This document shows, piece after piece, positions 44,015 through 53,387 of a DNA stretch of 64,000 nt (the first letter of the stretch is position 1; each line of letters begins with the position of its first letter). The position numbers were made by a program, and so were the translations under genes. The notes beneath the pieces were generated by a model. It did not search any database, was not told the origin of the DNA, and was given only the letters and a program-made list of their open reading frames with translations. Source of the stretch: Sphingopyxis sp. USTB-05 (GTDB lineage Bacteria > Pseudomonadota > Alphaproteobacteria > Sphingomonadales > Sphingomonadaceae); NCBI RefSeq assembly GCF_023822045.1, contig NZ_CP084712.1:2976001-3040000 (forward strand), in the 5' to 3' direction.

Positions 44015-46192
44015 TCAGTCGGCATAATAGGAGCGATACGCCTTCATAAAGGTGCCGCCATCTTCATATCCCGCCCGCTCCTGCTCGCGCACGTCGACCA
44101 GTGTCAGCACCGCGCCCAGCATTTCTGCGTGGACGTCGTAGAGCCGCCGCAGCGCCACAGAAACCGCCTTCGACGGCGTCTTGCGCCAGCGCACCAAAAG
44201 CACCACGCCGTCGGCCATGCTGGCAATCACGCGCGCCTCGTCCACCGGCAGCACCGGCGGCGTGTCGAGGATGACGAGGTCGTAGCGCTCGCGCACCTGC
44301 TCGATCAGTTCGGCGAGCCGCGGGCTTTCGGTCAGGCCAACACCCTTGGAATCGATCCGCTGGGGCAGAAGGAAAGCGCCCGACAGGCTGTCCTTGACGA
44401 TCGCCTGATCGAGCGTCGCCTGGCCCGCGAGCACCTCGTCCAGCCCAAGCGTCACCCCATCGGTGAATTGCCGGCTTGAGGCGCGGCGGCGCGCGTCGGC
44501 ATCGATCAGCAGCACTTTGCCGCCCGCAGCGGCAACCGCCCGGGCGAGACCCATTGCGGTGGTCGTCTTGCCCTCGCCCGGCACCGCTGAAGTGATTGCG
44601 ACGACGCGGATCGGACTCGCTGCTTCGGCGAACTGGATCGACGTGCGGAGCGTGCGAAAAGCCTCAGCATAGGTGGATTGTGGACGCTTCAGCAACAGCT
44701 CCGCCGGGGGTGCCGGCGGGCCCAGCTTGCGATAGCCCGGCAGTGTGTTGGCGTCGGGGATCGAAGCAAGCGTTGAAAGCCCCAACATATCCTCGATCGC
44801 GTCGCTTGTTTCGATGCCGCGTTCGAGCAACTGCAGCAGCACAACCAGCAACACGCCGATACCCAGCCCGCCGACAATGGCCATCGCGGCATAGATGAGC
44901 ATGTTGGGCGAACTCGGCGCACCGGGTACGCGCGCCCGGCTGACGATGTAGGAATCGCTCTGCTCCAGCCCCGCTTGAGCGACCGTCTGGCGATAACGAT
45001 CAAGAAATGCCTGATAGAGGGTCCGTGAAGATTCGGCGTTACGTTCCAGTTCGCCCAGCCGGACCGATGCCTCGTTATCACTGGCAAGCTTGCCCTGCGA
45101 TTGCGCGACCGAACCCGCGAGCGAACCCGCGCGCTGGTTGGCGATGCTCGCCTGGATCGAGACGTTGGCGACGATACGCTGCACTTCGGCCGCGATCGCC
45201 GCGTCAGCGGTGCGAAGCTGATTCTGCGCCTGCATCAGCGCGGGATGACGCGGACCGTAGCGTTTCTCGAGCGCCGCAACCTCGCGACCCGCTTCGGCAC
45301 GCTGAGCACGGAGCTGACTGACCACCGGCGAATCGAGTGAGTCGCCCAACTCCTCGCCGTTCCGTCCGCCGGCAAGCTGCGCGCGAGCGGCCGAGAGGCG
45401 CGCCTGTGCCGCGGCATTTTCCGCTTTCGCCTGAGCGAGCTGGGTCGAAAGGCCCGAGAGCTCCTGCTGCGTGATCGTGCTCGCTTCCGAGACGGCGAAA
45501 AGATTGTGCGCGGCGCGATAATCCGCGACTTCGCGCTCGGCGCGCAGCAATTGCGTGCGCAGTTCCTCTAACCTTTGTTCGAGGAATTTGCTCGCGCGCT
45601 GCGTCGCGTCGGTCTTGGATCCGACCTGCCCCGACACATAATCGTCGACCAGCGCATTGGCGATCTGCGCCGCCTGCACAGGCGTGCTGCCTTCGTACGA
45701 TACGCTGATCGCATAGGAGAGGCCGTCGCGTTTCACGGTCAACCCACCGAGCAGCGTGCCGATCGCGCGCTGGCGACCGATCAGGTCTGGCTGCGCCGTT
45801 GGCTGACCCTCACCGGCCGCATTGTTGAACGCCGGATCACGGGCCAACCGTAACCGATCGACCACGCGCCCAATCAGTTCGGGCGAACGTAGGGCCTGCA
45901 CCTCGGTATCGACCGCAGCGGAATCGGGATCGGACGTCGGCACCACCGAATCAACGTTGATCACGCGCTCGGCCGTCCGTTCGAGCGCAACCTGTGCGGT
46001 CGCGAGATAGCGCGGTTCAGCGGCAATATAAGCGGCCGCGGCGATGACGATCGCCGCGGCCATCGCCGCACAAAGCACCATCCATCGCCGGCGCAGGACT
46101 CCGCCGACACGGCGCAAATCGATCAGCGCGCCGCGATCGACCTGCGGGTCTGCTTGCCGGCTGCGCGGCATGTGTCGTGTAACTGCGTCCAT
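44015..46192 (-). CDS. Polysaccharide co-polymerase / tyrosine autokinase (Wzc-like)
   Basis: The 725-aa protein combines a Wzz-type chain-length domain with a cytosolic BY-kinase. The N-terminal span is near residues 38-56 and the second near 440-460. The long periplasmic coiled coil between them includes the polymerase-coupled PGAPSSPN motif. The kinase has Walker A (SAVPGEGKTTTAMG), Walker A' (VLLIDADARRR) and Walker B (LVILDTPPVLP). The C-terminal tail is short, with Y719/Y722/Y723 (KAYRSYYAD) as candidate phosphosites. It should control polymer length and export together with the Wza-like protein encoded at 56.2 kb. Confidence 0.92.
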   Translation of the reverse strand: MDAVTRHMPRSRQADPQVDRGALIDLRRVGGVLRRRWMVLCAAMAAAIVIAAAAYIAAEPRYLATAQVALERTAERVINVDSVVPTSDPDSAAVDTEVQALRSPELIGRVVDRLRLARDPAFNNAAGEGQPTAQPDLIGRQRAIGTLLGGLTVKRDGLSYAISVSYEGSTPVQAAQIANALVDDYVSGQVGSKTDATQRASKFLEQRLEELRTQLLRAEREVADYRAAHNLFAVSEASTITQQELSGLSTQLAQAKAENAAAQARLSAARAQLAGGRNGEELGDSLDSPVVSQLRAQRAEAGREVAALEKRYGPRHPALMQAQNQLRTADAAIAAEVQRIVANVSIQASIANQRAGSLAGSVAQSQGKLASDNEASVRLGELERNAESSRTLYQAFLDRYRQTVAQAGLEQSDSYIVSRARVPGAPSSPNMLIYAAMAIVGGLGIGVLLVVLLQLLERGIETSDAIEDMLGLSTLASIPDANTLPGYRKLGPPAPPAELLLKRPQSTYAEAFRTLRTSIQFAEAASPIRVVAITSAVPGEGKTTTAMGLARAVAAAGGKVLLIDADARRRASSRQFTDGVTLGLDEVLAGQATLDQAIVKDSLSGAFLLPQRIDSKGVGLTESPRLAELIEQVRERYDLVILDTPPVLPVDEARVIASMADGVVLLVRWRKTPSKAVSVALRRLYDVHAEMLGAVLTLVDVREQERAGYEDGGTFMKAYRSYYAD

Positions 46193-46193
46193 A

Positions 46194-47051
46194 TCACGCC
46201 GCGGCCAGGAACGCGCGCACCGCGGGCGCGATGTCGGGACGGGCCAGTGCCAGCGCCAGCGTCGCGGTCACGAACCCGCTCTTGTCGCCGCAGTCGTACC
46301 GCTTCCCTTCGAAGGTGACGCCGTGGAACGGCTGCTGGCCGATCATCCGCGCCAGCGCGTCGGTGAGTTGGATTTCACCGCCCGCGCCTTCCTCCTGGCT
46401 GCCGAGGACATCCATCACCTCCGGCTGGAGGATATAGCGGCCGATGACGGCAAGCCGCGACGGCGCGACGTCTGCTGCGGGCTTTTCGACCAGCCCCCGG
46501 ACTTCGGTGACCGCCCCCGCACTCACGCCCGGCGTGATGATGCCGTATTTATGCGTATCCTCCGCCGCAACTTCCTCGGTGCAGATGAGGTTGCCGCCGA
46601 GCTCCGCATAGGCGTCGACCATCTGCTTAAGGCACCCGGGCTCGCCGACCATCAGATCGTCGGGGAGCAACACTGCAAAGGGCTCGTCACCGACGAGACG
46701 ACGGGCGCACCACACGGCATGACCCAGCCCCAGCGGCTCCTGCTGCCGCACGATATTGATGTCGCCCGGCGGCGGACGGGTGCCGTCGAGCGCGGCAAGC
46801 GATTTGCCGCGCCGCGCCATCGCCTCTTCGAGTTCGAAGGCATGGTCGAAATGATCTTCGATCAGGCTCTTGCCGCGGCTGGTCACGAAAATGAACTGCT
46901 CGATGCCCGCCTCGCGGGCTTCATCGACCGCATATTGAATCAAGGGCCGGTCGACGACAGGAAGCATTTCCTTTGGCATCGACTTGGTCGCCGGAAGGAA
47001 CCGGGTTCCAAGGCCGCCGATGGGGAACACGGCCTTGCGTATCTTTCGCAT
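46194..47051 (-). CDS. galU: UTP-glucose-1-phosphate uridylyltransferase
   Basis: GalU (285 aa) makes UDP-glucose from UTP and glucose-1-phosphate. The N-terminal nucleotide-binding GGLGTRFLPATKSMPKEMLP and the VDRPLIQYAVDEA segment are diagnostic, and the length is typical. The product feeds Ugd in the divergent part of the locus and the glycosyltransferases. It lies 1 bp upstream of the Wzc-like gene, so the two are co-transcribed. AAAGGGTG precedes the ATG. Confidence 0.95.
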   Translation of the reverse strand: MRKIRKAVFPIGGLGTRFLPATKSMPKEMLPVVDRPLIQYAVDEAREAGIEQFIFVTSRGKSLIEDHFDHAFELEEAMARRGKSLAALDGTRPPPGDINIVRQQEPLGLGHAVWCARRLVGDEPFAVLLPDDLMVGEPGCLKQMVDAYAELGGNLICTEEVAAEDTHKYGIITPGVSAGAVTEVRGLVEKPAADVAPSRLAVIGRYILQPEVMDVLGSQEEGAGGEIQLTDALARMIGQQPFHGVTFEGKRYDCGDKSGFVTATLALALARPDIAPAVRAFLAAA

Positions 47052-47171
47052 CTTTTCACCCTTTTCTGGTCACTGGGTTCCCCCCCAAAAAACCAGCTTT
47101 CGGATTGTGCAGACACGATCGTCTCGCGCTGACGGACGGCAACTGCGCCTTTACGCTGCATTGCAGCAAGA

Positions 47172-47206
47172 GCCCGGCGTCGAAGCGTGTGCAAAGTGCG
47201 CCGGGC
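47172..47206 (-). terminator. Hairpin between the beta-helix gene and galU
   Basis: GCCCGGCG (47172-47179) and CGCCGGGC (47199-47206) can pair, just after the stop of the beta-helix gene. No T-run follows. It may end or slow transcription from the upstream genes before galU, whose own promoter would lie in the remaining 120 bp. Confidence 0.4.
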
Positions 47207-47209
47207 CAT

Positions 47210-48145
47210 TCAGAGCGTCGGAGGTGTACCAACGAAGGACACTCCGCCCGGCACCGAACCGCCACCTCGCGAACGCCATAGCTGGGTACCGGGCGGAACA
47301 TTGATGTCGTGCGAGCCGATGATGATCCGCGCCGCACCATTGTGGACGTCGAAGATCGGCCAGCCCCGATCGCTCTTTACGACCAGATGCTCGATATGGA
47401 TGGTCACCGGTTCGCTCGCGCCCCGCGCTCCCATGATCGTGAAATGGTTTGTGTCACCGATCCCGCCGATCTTGACGGGGTCGAGACTGGTGAGCCGCGT
47501 CGCGCGAATACTGGACCACAGCCGAAAATTACGTGCATTCCGGCCGCTGATGCAGTCATCGAGCGTCGTTTCGGTCGATTTGAGATCAAATCCGCCATCG
47601 CTGTTGTCCCACGCGGCGCATTGTCGGAAGAGGAAGCGCGAATTGCCGCGCTCGGTCGAGAAGCCGTCGCCGTTCCAATATTGGCGGGGCTTACGCTGCC
47701 ATTGAAACCCGCGCATCAAGCATCGTTCGATCCGGAAGTCGTGGGCGGTGCCGTCGAAGGCGATACCCACCGGCAGATCGGTCTTACCGGTCGCGAGCGT
47801 CCCGGAAGCGCTGACATCCTCGATCACGCCGTCATGACTGTCGTAGCGAATGCGGGCGAAGCTGCGGCGGAGATTGCTCGCCCGCGCGCCGCTGACCCGG
47901 AGCCCCGCGCAGCCTGCGCTTACTCGATCAGGCGCCGCACCATTTTCGATAACCCGGTAGCCGCCATCGACCTGGATGCCGGAAATCACGACATCGCGGA
48001 CCGGCTCGCGGATCACGAACAGGCCGTTGCCGACATTGCTCGCCCGCACGCCGCGATAGACCCCGCCCGATTGCGCGAAATAGACCGGCTCCCCGCCCGC
48101 GACGACCGAAACGGCACTGGCGAAAAGAGAGGGGGTGCCATCCAT
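47210..48145 (-). CDS. Right-handed beta-helix protein in the polysaccharide locus
   Basis: The 311-aa product (from ATG 48145) shows repeating short strands with G/N turns typical of a parallel beta-helix (NGLFVIREPVRDVVISGIQVDGGYRVI; CLMRGFQWQRKPRQYWNGDGFSTE; CAAWDNSDGGFDLKSTET). Such folds are common in polysaccharide lyases, epimerases and glycan hydrolases. There is no clear signal peptide. The frame is open up to 48346, but that overlaps the preceding gene, which ends at 48216. Starts between 48145 and 48215 are possible, and none has a good ribosome site. Substrate unknown; a role in trimming or modifying the local polymer is inferred. Confidence 0.68.
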   Translation of the reverse strand: MDGTPSLFASAVSVVAGGEPVYFAQSGGVYRGVRASNVGNGLFVIREPVRDVVISGIQVDGGYRVIENGAAPDRVSAGCAGLRVSGARASNLRRSFARIRYDSHDGVIEDVSASGTLATGKTDLPVGIAFDGTAHDFRIERCLMRGFQWQRKPRQYWNGDGFSTERGNSRFLFRQCAAWDNSDGGFDLKSTETTLDDCISGRNARNFRLWSSIRATRLTSLDPVKIGGIGDTNHFTIMGARGASEPVTIHIEHLVVKSDRGWPIFDVHNGAARIIIGSHDINVPPGTQLWRSRGGGSVPGGVSFVGTPPTL

Positions 48146-48215
48146 AGGCCATGGCTTTTGATGTGGCGTACCGCGCGGCACCAGCCATATGCGGCGTTGC
48201 GTGGCGCGGCCGGGA

Positions 48216-49487
48216 TCAGTGTAGTGCGGGCGCTGCCCCGCCCAGATCGTCGCCGGTTTCGCGCGCGAAGCGGCGAGCGAAATCGGGCCAGGGCTGGCGA
48301 TACACATGCCGGATCCGGCTAAATCGGCGGAAGCCCGCTTCGCCATGGTCGATGTTAAGTGTCATGCCCGCGTCGGGTTTTGCCGCCGATGGCGCCCGAC
48401 CGTCGATCGCGATGGCCGACGAAAGCGTATGTTCCAATATGTGCCGACGCTCCGCAGCATCGCGACCGAAATAATAGATGGCGAGCGGCGGCGGACGCCG
48501 GTGGATCGTATCGATCGCATCCTCGATCCGCGCATAGTTCCGCAGCGGCAGGATGGGCCCCGTGCTATCCTCCTGCATCACCAGCATATCCTCGCTGGCG
48601 TGGCGGATGATGTGGAGCGGCGCCGCCGACCCGCGCGGCTGTGCCGTCATCACCTCGCCCCCGCGCGCGCGCGCGTCGTCCAATAGCCGCGCCAGCCGCT
48701 GCTGATCACCCTCGGTCGATGGCGCATCTTCGGCAACCGGCTGCATCGCCGCACGCCACAGCCATGCCGCGATCGCCTCTTCCTGTTCGTCGGGCACGAG
48801 AAGATAGTCGGGCGCGAGCGGCCCCCGTCCGTCCTTGAGCCACTTGCGCGCGACCACATTGTCGGCCGCCTTGGCAAAGTCGGCCGAACGGCCGAAAATG
48901 GCCGGCGACTTGCTCGACCGCGCGATCGTTACCCCCTCGCCGTCCTGGGGCTCACTCGTCACCAGCAGGTCGAACGCCTGTTCCGCAAAGACGTCGCCGG
49001 ACGCTACCGCCAGTTCGAGCATATCAAAGAAGCCCGGCGCAAGATCGCCGATCAGCCGCGCGAGTTGCGGCGAAGCAGCGTCGAATTTCAGCATCACCCG
49101 ATTGCCCGCGGCGAGCGCGCTCGCGACGATGCTGGCCGTCTGGAGCAGCGGCAAGGAAGCCGGCGCAGATATGCCGATGACCCCGAGCGGCTGATATTCG
49201 GCATAGTCGCCGCCCCCGCCCAATCGCGCGAGCAGCCCATGCCCGCCTTCGGGACGCATCCAGCGGCCGACATTGGTCATCGAAGCGCGCAGAGCCGCGA
49301 TCGCCGGCTTCACTTCGGTCAGCATCGCCGAATCGGCATCCTGATTCGCCTGATCCGCAGCGAGCGCCAAACAGAGCGCATCGGCATTTTGTTCGATCAT
49401 CAGCATCGCGCGCCGCAGCCGGTCGCGGCGAATGGCCAGCGACACCGGCAAGTCGGCGAAAAATGCCGCGCGTTGCGCTTCCAGCAT
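48216..49487 (-). CDS. Aldehyde dehydrogenase homologue lacking catalytic residues
   Basis: The 423-aa protein aligns along its length with coniferyl-aldehyde-type dehydrogenases (EYQPLGVIGI, LAAGNRVMLK, KSPAIFGRSADFAKAADNVVA, APDYLLVP, MQEDSTGPILPL, PPLAIYYFG). The active site is gone: the Asn of PWNxP is S111, the general-base Glu of LELGG is A189, and the nucleophile Cys of GQTC is P223 (GRGP). The glycine-rich GSTxVG cofactor motif is replaced by SEPQDG. The frame is fully open, so it is a maintained pseudo-enzyme rather than a broken gene. It is cotranscribed with the beta-helix gene. Function unknown. Confidence 0.85.
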   Translation of the reverse strand: MLEAQRAAFFADLPVSLAIRRDRLRRAMLMIEQNADALCLALAADQANQDADSAMLTEVKPAIAALRASMTNVGRWMRPEGGHGLLARLGGGGDYAEYQPLGVIGISAPASLPLLQTASIVASALAAGNRVMLKFDAASPQLARLIGDLAPGFFDMLELAVASGDVFAEQAFDLLVTSEPQDGEGVTIARSSKSPAIFGRSADFAKAADNVVARKWLKDGRGPLAPDYLLVPDEQEEAIAAWLWRAAMQPVAEDAPSTEGDQQRLARLLDDARARGGEVMTAQPRGSAAPLHIIRHASEDMLVMQEDSTGPILPLRNYARIEDAIDTIHRRPPPLAIYYFGRDAAERRHILEHTLSSAIAIDGRAPSAAKPDAGMTLNIDHGEAGFRRFSRIRHVYRQPWPDFARRFARETGDDLGGAAPALH

Positions 49488-49796
49488 CCTGCCCTTCCCA
49501 CCACTTATCCCGTCTGGCTTCTACTCCGACGCCGACCCGTGGCAAGTTCAAGTCGAAACGTTTCGTCGCATTGCAGCCAAATCGCCTGACCATCGTTTAG
49601 GCAAAGCCGCGAATTATCTGCTTATAATATATCCCCTTTTCTCGACTTGTCCCGTTTCGGGCCGGGATTTTGGGAACGATCATTTCGCCTTTCAATTGCC
49701 TCCGCTCAAAGCTGGCAAGTTGACCGTTAACCGTCGCGACGCGATTGTTCGCAGGCGCAGCAAAATCGCCTTCATATAAAAAGGGAGCAACGCGTA
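49488..49796 (+). promoter_or_regulatory. Divergent intergenic region upstream of ugd
   Basis: These 309 bases hold no gene. TATAAT at 49623-49628 is a fair -10 box for ugd, with only weak -35 matches, leaving a leader of about 160 bases. The leader contains a small hairpin (CCCGTTTCGGG) and ends in AAAAAGGGAGCAACG ahead of the ATG. The region also carries the start of the minus-strand pseudo-aldehyde dehydrogenase unit. It is AT-richer than the genes around it. Confidence 0.5.
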
Positions 49797-51149
49797 ATGC
49801 GTATCGTAATGATCGGGTCCGGCTATGTCGGGCTCGTTTCTGGCGCGTGTTTTGCCGATTTCGGCCATCATGTGACCTGCGTCGACAAGGACGCGAACAA
49901 GATCGCCCGCCTGCAGGCTGGCGGCATCCCCATCTATGAACCCGGGCTCGATGATCTGGTCGCGCGCAATGTTGCCGCGGGCAATCTCGCCTTTACCACC
50001 GAGCTGTCCGAGGCTGTCGGCGCCGCCGATGTGGTGTTCATCGCAGTCGGCACCCCCAGCCGCCGCGGCGACGGCCACGCCGACTTGTCCTATGTTCATG
50101 ACGCGGCGCGCGAGATCGCCGGGGCGCTCTCCGGCTTTACGGTGATCGTCACCAAGTCGACCGTGCCGGTCGGTACCGGCGACGAAGTTGAGCGGATCGT
50201 CCGCGAGTGCAATCCCGTCGCCGAGTTCGCGGTCGCCTCCAATCCCGAATTCCTGCGCGAAGGCGCCGCGATCGAAGATTTCAAGCGCCCGGACCGCGTC
50301 GTGATCGGCATCGAGGACGAGCGCGCCCGCGGGCCACTGGAAGAAGTTTATCGTCCCCTGTCGTTGAACAGGGCGCCGATCGTCTTCACACGCCGGCGGA
50401 CGAGCGAGCTGACCAAATATGCCGCCAACGCCTTCCTGGCGATGAAGATCACCTACATCAACGAGATGGCGGATCTGTGCGAACGGGTGGGAGCGGACGT
50501 CCAGGAGGTCGCGCGCGGCATCGGGCTCGACAATCGGATCGGCGGCAAATTCCTGAATGCCGGCCCCGGCTATGGCGGCTCATGTTTCCCCAAGGATACG
50601 CTCGCGCTGATGAAGACGGCGCAGGATCATGACGCGCCGCTGCGACTGATCGAGGCGACGGTCGCGGTGAACGACCAGCGCAAGCGCGCAATGGGCCGCA
50701 AGATCATCGCAGCGATGGACGGGCAGGTGCGCGGCTGCACTGTCGCGGTGCTCGGTCTGACCTTCAAACCCAACACCGACGACATGCGCGATGCGCCGTC
50801 GATCGCGATCATCCAGACGTTGCAGGATGCGGGCGCCAAAGTCCGCGCCTATGACCCCGAAGGGATGGACGCGGCCAAAGCGGTGTTGAGCGACGTCGAA
50901 TATGCGTCCTCCGCCTATGCCGCCGCCGACGGCGCGGCGGCGACAGTGATCGTCACCGAATGGGACGCGTTCCGGGCGCTCGACCTGGTTCGCCTGAAGG
51001 CCGCAATGGCCGAGCCGGTGCTTGTTGATCTGCGCAACATCTATCCCCCCGCACGGGCCGAAGAAGCGGGCCTGCGCTATGTCGGCATCGGCCGACCGGG
51101 CCAGCTCGCCGACGAGGCCGGAGCCGCGAACGAAAGGCACGCCGCGTGA
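49797..51149 (+). CDS. ugd: UDP-glucose 6-dehydrogenase
   Basis: Ugd (450 aa) oxidises UDP-glucose twice with NAD to UDP-glucuronate. The N-terminal Rossmann motif is GSGYVGLVSG (7-16). Catalytic residues are visible as K207 in TKYAAN and nucleophile C263 in GGSCFPKD. The C-terminal domain has LGLTFKPNTDDMRDAPS. The ATG is preceded by AAAAGGGAGC. It overlaps the epimerase gene by 4 bases. Together with GalU it provides acidic sugar donors for the exopolysaccharide. Confidence 0.96.
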   Translation: MRIVMIGSGYVGLVSGACFADFGHHVTCVDKDANKIARLQAGGIPIYEPGLDDLVARNVAAGNLAFTTELSEAVGAADVVFIAVGTPSRRGDGHADLSYVHDAAREIAGALSGFTVIVTKSTVPVGTGDEVERIVRECNPVAEFAVASNPEFLREGAAIEDFKRPDRVVIGIEDERARGPLEEVYRPLSLNRAPIVFTRRRTSELTKYAANAFLAMKITYINEMADLCERVGADVQEVARGIGLDNRIGGKFLNAGPGYGGSCFPKDTLALMKTAQDHDAPLRLIEATVAVNDQRKRAMGRKIIAAMDGQVRGCTVAVLGLTFKPNTDDMRDAPSIAIIQTLQDAGAKVRAYDPEGMDAAKAVLSDVEYASSAYAAADGAAATVIVTEWDAFRALDLVRLKAAMAEPVLVDLRNIYPPARAEEAGLRYVGIGRPGQLADEAGAANERHAA

Positions 51150-52159
51150 CCGACGACAGCCCCATTTTGGTAACCGGCGCCGCAGGCTTCATCGGCCATG
51201 CGGTGTCCGAACGGCTCCTCGCGCGGGGCGAACGCGTACTCGGGCTCGACAATTTCACCGACTATTACGACGTCGCACTGAAGAAGGCGCGCACGGCGCG
51301 GCTGGTCGACAATTTCAATTTCCGGCTGATCGATGGGGACATCGCCAGCCCCGGACTGATCAGCGAGCTGGTCGAGGCGAACGGCATCCGCCGCATAGTC
51401 CATCTCGCCGCGCAGGCGGGGGTACGCTACAGCCTCGAAAACCCCTTCGCTTACGAACATAGCAACCTAAAAGGGCATCTCGCGGTGCTGGAGGCGGCGC
51501 GCCACGCGGGCAATATCGAGCATCTCGTCTATGCCTCGTCGAGCTCGGTCTATGGCGACCGACCGCTCGGCGGCACGGGCTTTCGCGAGGACGAGCCCTG
51601 CACCGCGCCGGTCTCGCTCTATGCGGCGACCAAACGCAGTTGCGAGCTGATGAGCGAAAGCTATGCCAAACTCTATCACCTGCCGCTGAGCGGCCTGCGT
51701 TTCTTCACCGTCTATGGTCCCTGGGGCCGGCCCGACATGGCCTATTATGGCTTCGCGCAGAAGATCCTGCTCGGCCAACCGATCGAGGTGTTCGGCGAAG
51801 GCCGGATGGCGCGCGACTTCACCTATATCGACGATATTGTCGACGGCGTGGTCGGCGTGCTCGACCGGCCGCCGGCGGGCGGTGAAAACCGGCTGCTCAA
51901 CATCGGCGACTGCAACCCCGTCGGACTGATGGACATGATCGGCCTGCTCGAACGCGCGCTCGGCCGGCCAGCGATCAAGCTGATGCGGCCGATGCAGCCG
52001 GGCGACGTGACCGCGACCTACGCGGACATTTCGGCGATAAATGCGCTCACCGGATACAGCCCCAAGGTCCCGCTGGCGCGCGGGATCGAGCGGTTCGTCG
52101 ACTGGTATCTGGGCGAAATAGAAAATGGTGGAAGAGGGCCGATGGCAGCGGTTGCCTGA
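51146..52159 (+). CDS. UDP-glucuronate 4-epimerase-type NAD(P)-epimerase
   Basis: This 337-aa extended short-chain epimerase has the nucleotide motif TGAAGFIG (10-17). The catalytic serine is in SSSSVYG (131-137) and the pair Y159/K163 in YAATK. The segment LDNFTDYYDVALKKAR and AAQAGVRYSLENPFAY are typical of the UDP-GlcA 4-epimerase subgroup, so the product would be UDP-GalA. It is coupled to ugd by a GTGA overlap, which supports that substrate. Other UDP-uronate epimerases cannot be fully excluded. Confidence 0.88.
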   Translation: MTDDSPILVTGAAGFIGHAVSERLLARGERVLGLDNFTDYYDVALKKARTARLVDNFNFRLIDGDIASPGLISELVEANGIRRIVHLAAQAGVRYSLENPFAYEHSNLKGHLAVLEAARHAGNIEHLVYASSSSVYGDRPLGGTGFREDEPCTAPVSLYAATKRSCELMSESYAKLYHLPLSGLRFFTVYGPWGRPDMAYYGFAQKILLGQPIEVFGEGRMARDFTYIDDIVDGVVGVLDRPPAGGENRLLNIGDCNPVGLMDMIGLLERALGRPAIKLMRPMQPGDVTATYADISAINALTGYSPKVPLARGIERFVDWYLGEIENGGRGPMAAVA

Positions 52160-52196
52160 GCCGGGAAATCCGGCCGGGCGCTAGTGGAGTTTGATA

Positions 52197-53387
52197 ATGC
52201 TGCAACGGACAAGTGCGTCTTCCAGCGATCCCGCGAGGTCGCCCATCATCTGCGTGACCGGCCTTCGCGGCTTCCCGCATGTGATGGGCGGCATCGAAAG
52301 CCACTGCGAGGAGCTGCTCCCGCGGATCAAGGCGATATGGCCCGATCATCGCTCGGTCGTGCTCGGCCGCGCGCCCTATCTGCCGGAAGCGGTCGGAGAA
52401 CATCGCGGTGTCGAGATCGTCGGCATCCCCTGCCCGCGCTCGCAAAATCTGGAGGCGGTGGTGTCCACCTTCCTCGCGGTCCTGTCCGCCCGCAAGCGCG
52501 GCGCCGGGCTGATCCATATCCACGCGATCGGCCCCGGCCTGCTCGCGCCGCTGGCCCGGCTGCTCGGGCTGAAGGTCGTCGTGACGCACCACGGGACCGA
52601 CTATCACCGCGCCAAATGGGGTCTGCTCGCGCGCACCGCACTCCGCGCCGGCGAGTGGTTGGCGCTCAGCTTCGCGAACCGGGTGATCGCTGTCTCTCCC
52701 TCGCTCGCCACCCAGTTGCAGCAGAGCTTTCCTAAACGCGCGCACGCAATTTCCTATATTCCCAACGGCACATCGGATTTGCCCGGTGATGCCGATCCGG
52801 CGTTGGTGCTGGAACGGCTGGGGCTACAGGATGGCAATTTCCTGCTCGCGGTGGCCCGGCTCGTTCCCGAAAAGGGCCTGCACGATCTGATCGATGCCTA
52901 TGAGCAGTCGAATTGCACGGCGAAGCTGGTGATTGCGGGGTCGGCTGACCACGAAAGCGAATATGCCCGCGAACTGCTCGCGCGCGCCAGCGACCGCGTG
53001 ATCTTTGCCGGTGTTCAGTCGCGCGCGACGCTGAAGTGCCTTTATGAACAGTGCGCGCTGTTCGTGATGCCCTCCTATCACGAGGGTCTGCCCATAGCGG
53101 CGCTCGAAGCGGCGAGTTGCGGCGCGCGGATGCTGCTGAGCGACATCTCCGCCAATCTCGATATTGGGCTCGATCCGGAAAATTATTTCCCGGTCGGCGA
53201 TGTCGCGGCGCTCACCGGGCGGCTCAACGCCGATTGCGCGGATTTTCAGGTCGATCGCGACGCGGTGCGCGCTCGCTTCAGTTGGGACAGGGCGGCGGAA
53301 GAGACGCTGGACGTCTATCGCGCCACGCTCGCGCCCGGCCGCCGGGCTCCGCGCGCCACCGGCTATTCGGGGGCGGTGGAAGCCTAG
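52197..53387 (+). CDS. Glycosyltransferase family 4
   Basis: This 396-aa GT-B enzyme transfers an activated sugar to the growing repeat unit at the cytosolic face of the inner membrane. The N-domain has the GGIESHCEELLPRI acceptor-side signature. The C-domain has AVARLVPEKGLHDLIDAY and the E-x7-E donor site in SYHEGLPIAALEAASCG. I chose ATG 52197 with TGGAG seven bases upstream; a TTG two codons earlier is possible. It lies 37 bp after the epimerase gene on the same strand. The sugar and linkage are unknown. Confidence 0.9.
   Translation: MLQRTSASSSDPARSPIICVTGLRGFPHVMGGIESHCEELLPRIKAIWPDHRSVVLGRAPYLPEAVGEHRGVEIVGIPCPRSQNLEAVVSTFLAVLSARKRGAGLIHIHAIGPGLLAPLARLLGLKVVVTHHGTDYHRAKWGLLARTALRAGEWLALSFANRVIAVSPSLATQLQQSFPKRAHAISYIPNGTSDLPGDADPALVLERLGLQDGNFLLAVARLVPEKGLHDLIDAYEQSNCTAKLVIAGSADHESEYARELLARASDRVIFAGVQSRATLKCLYEQCALFVMPSYHEGLPIAALEAASCGARMLLSDISANLDIGLDPENYFPVGDVAALTGRLNADCADFQVDRDAVRARFSWDRAAEETLDVYRATLAPGRRAPRATGYSGAVEA

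Noticed and set aside
48146..48346. N-terminal extension of the beta-helix protein
   Set aside because: It overlaps the pseudo-aldehyde dehydrogenase gene end and carries neither a signal peptide nor a ribosome site.
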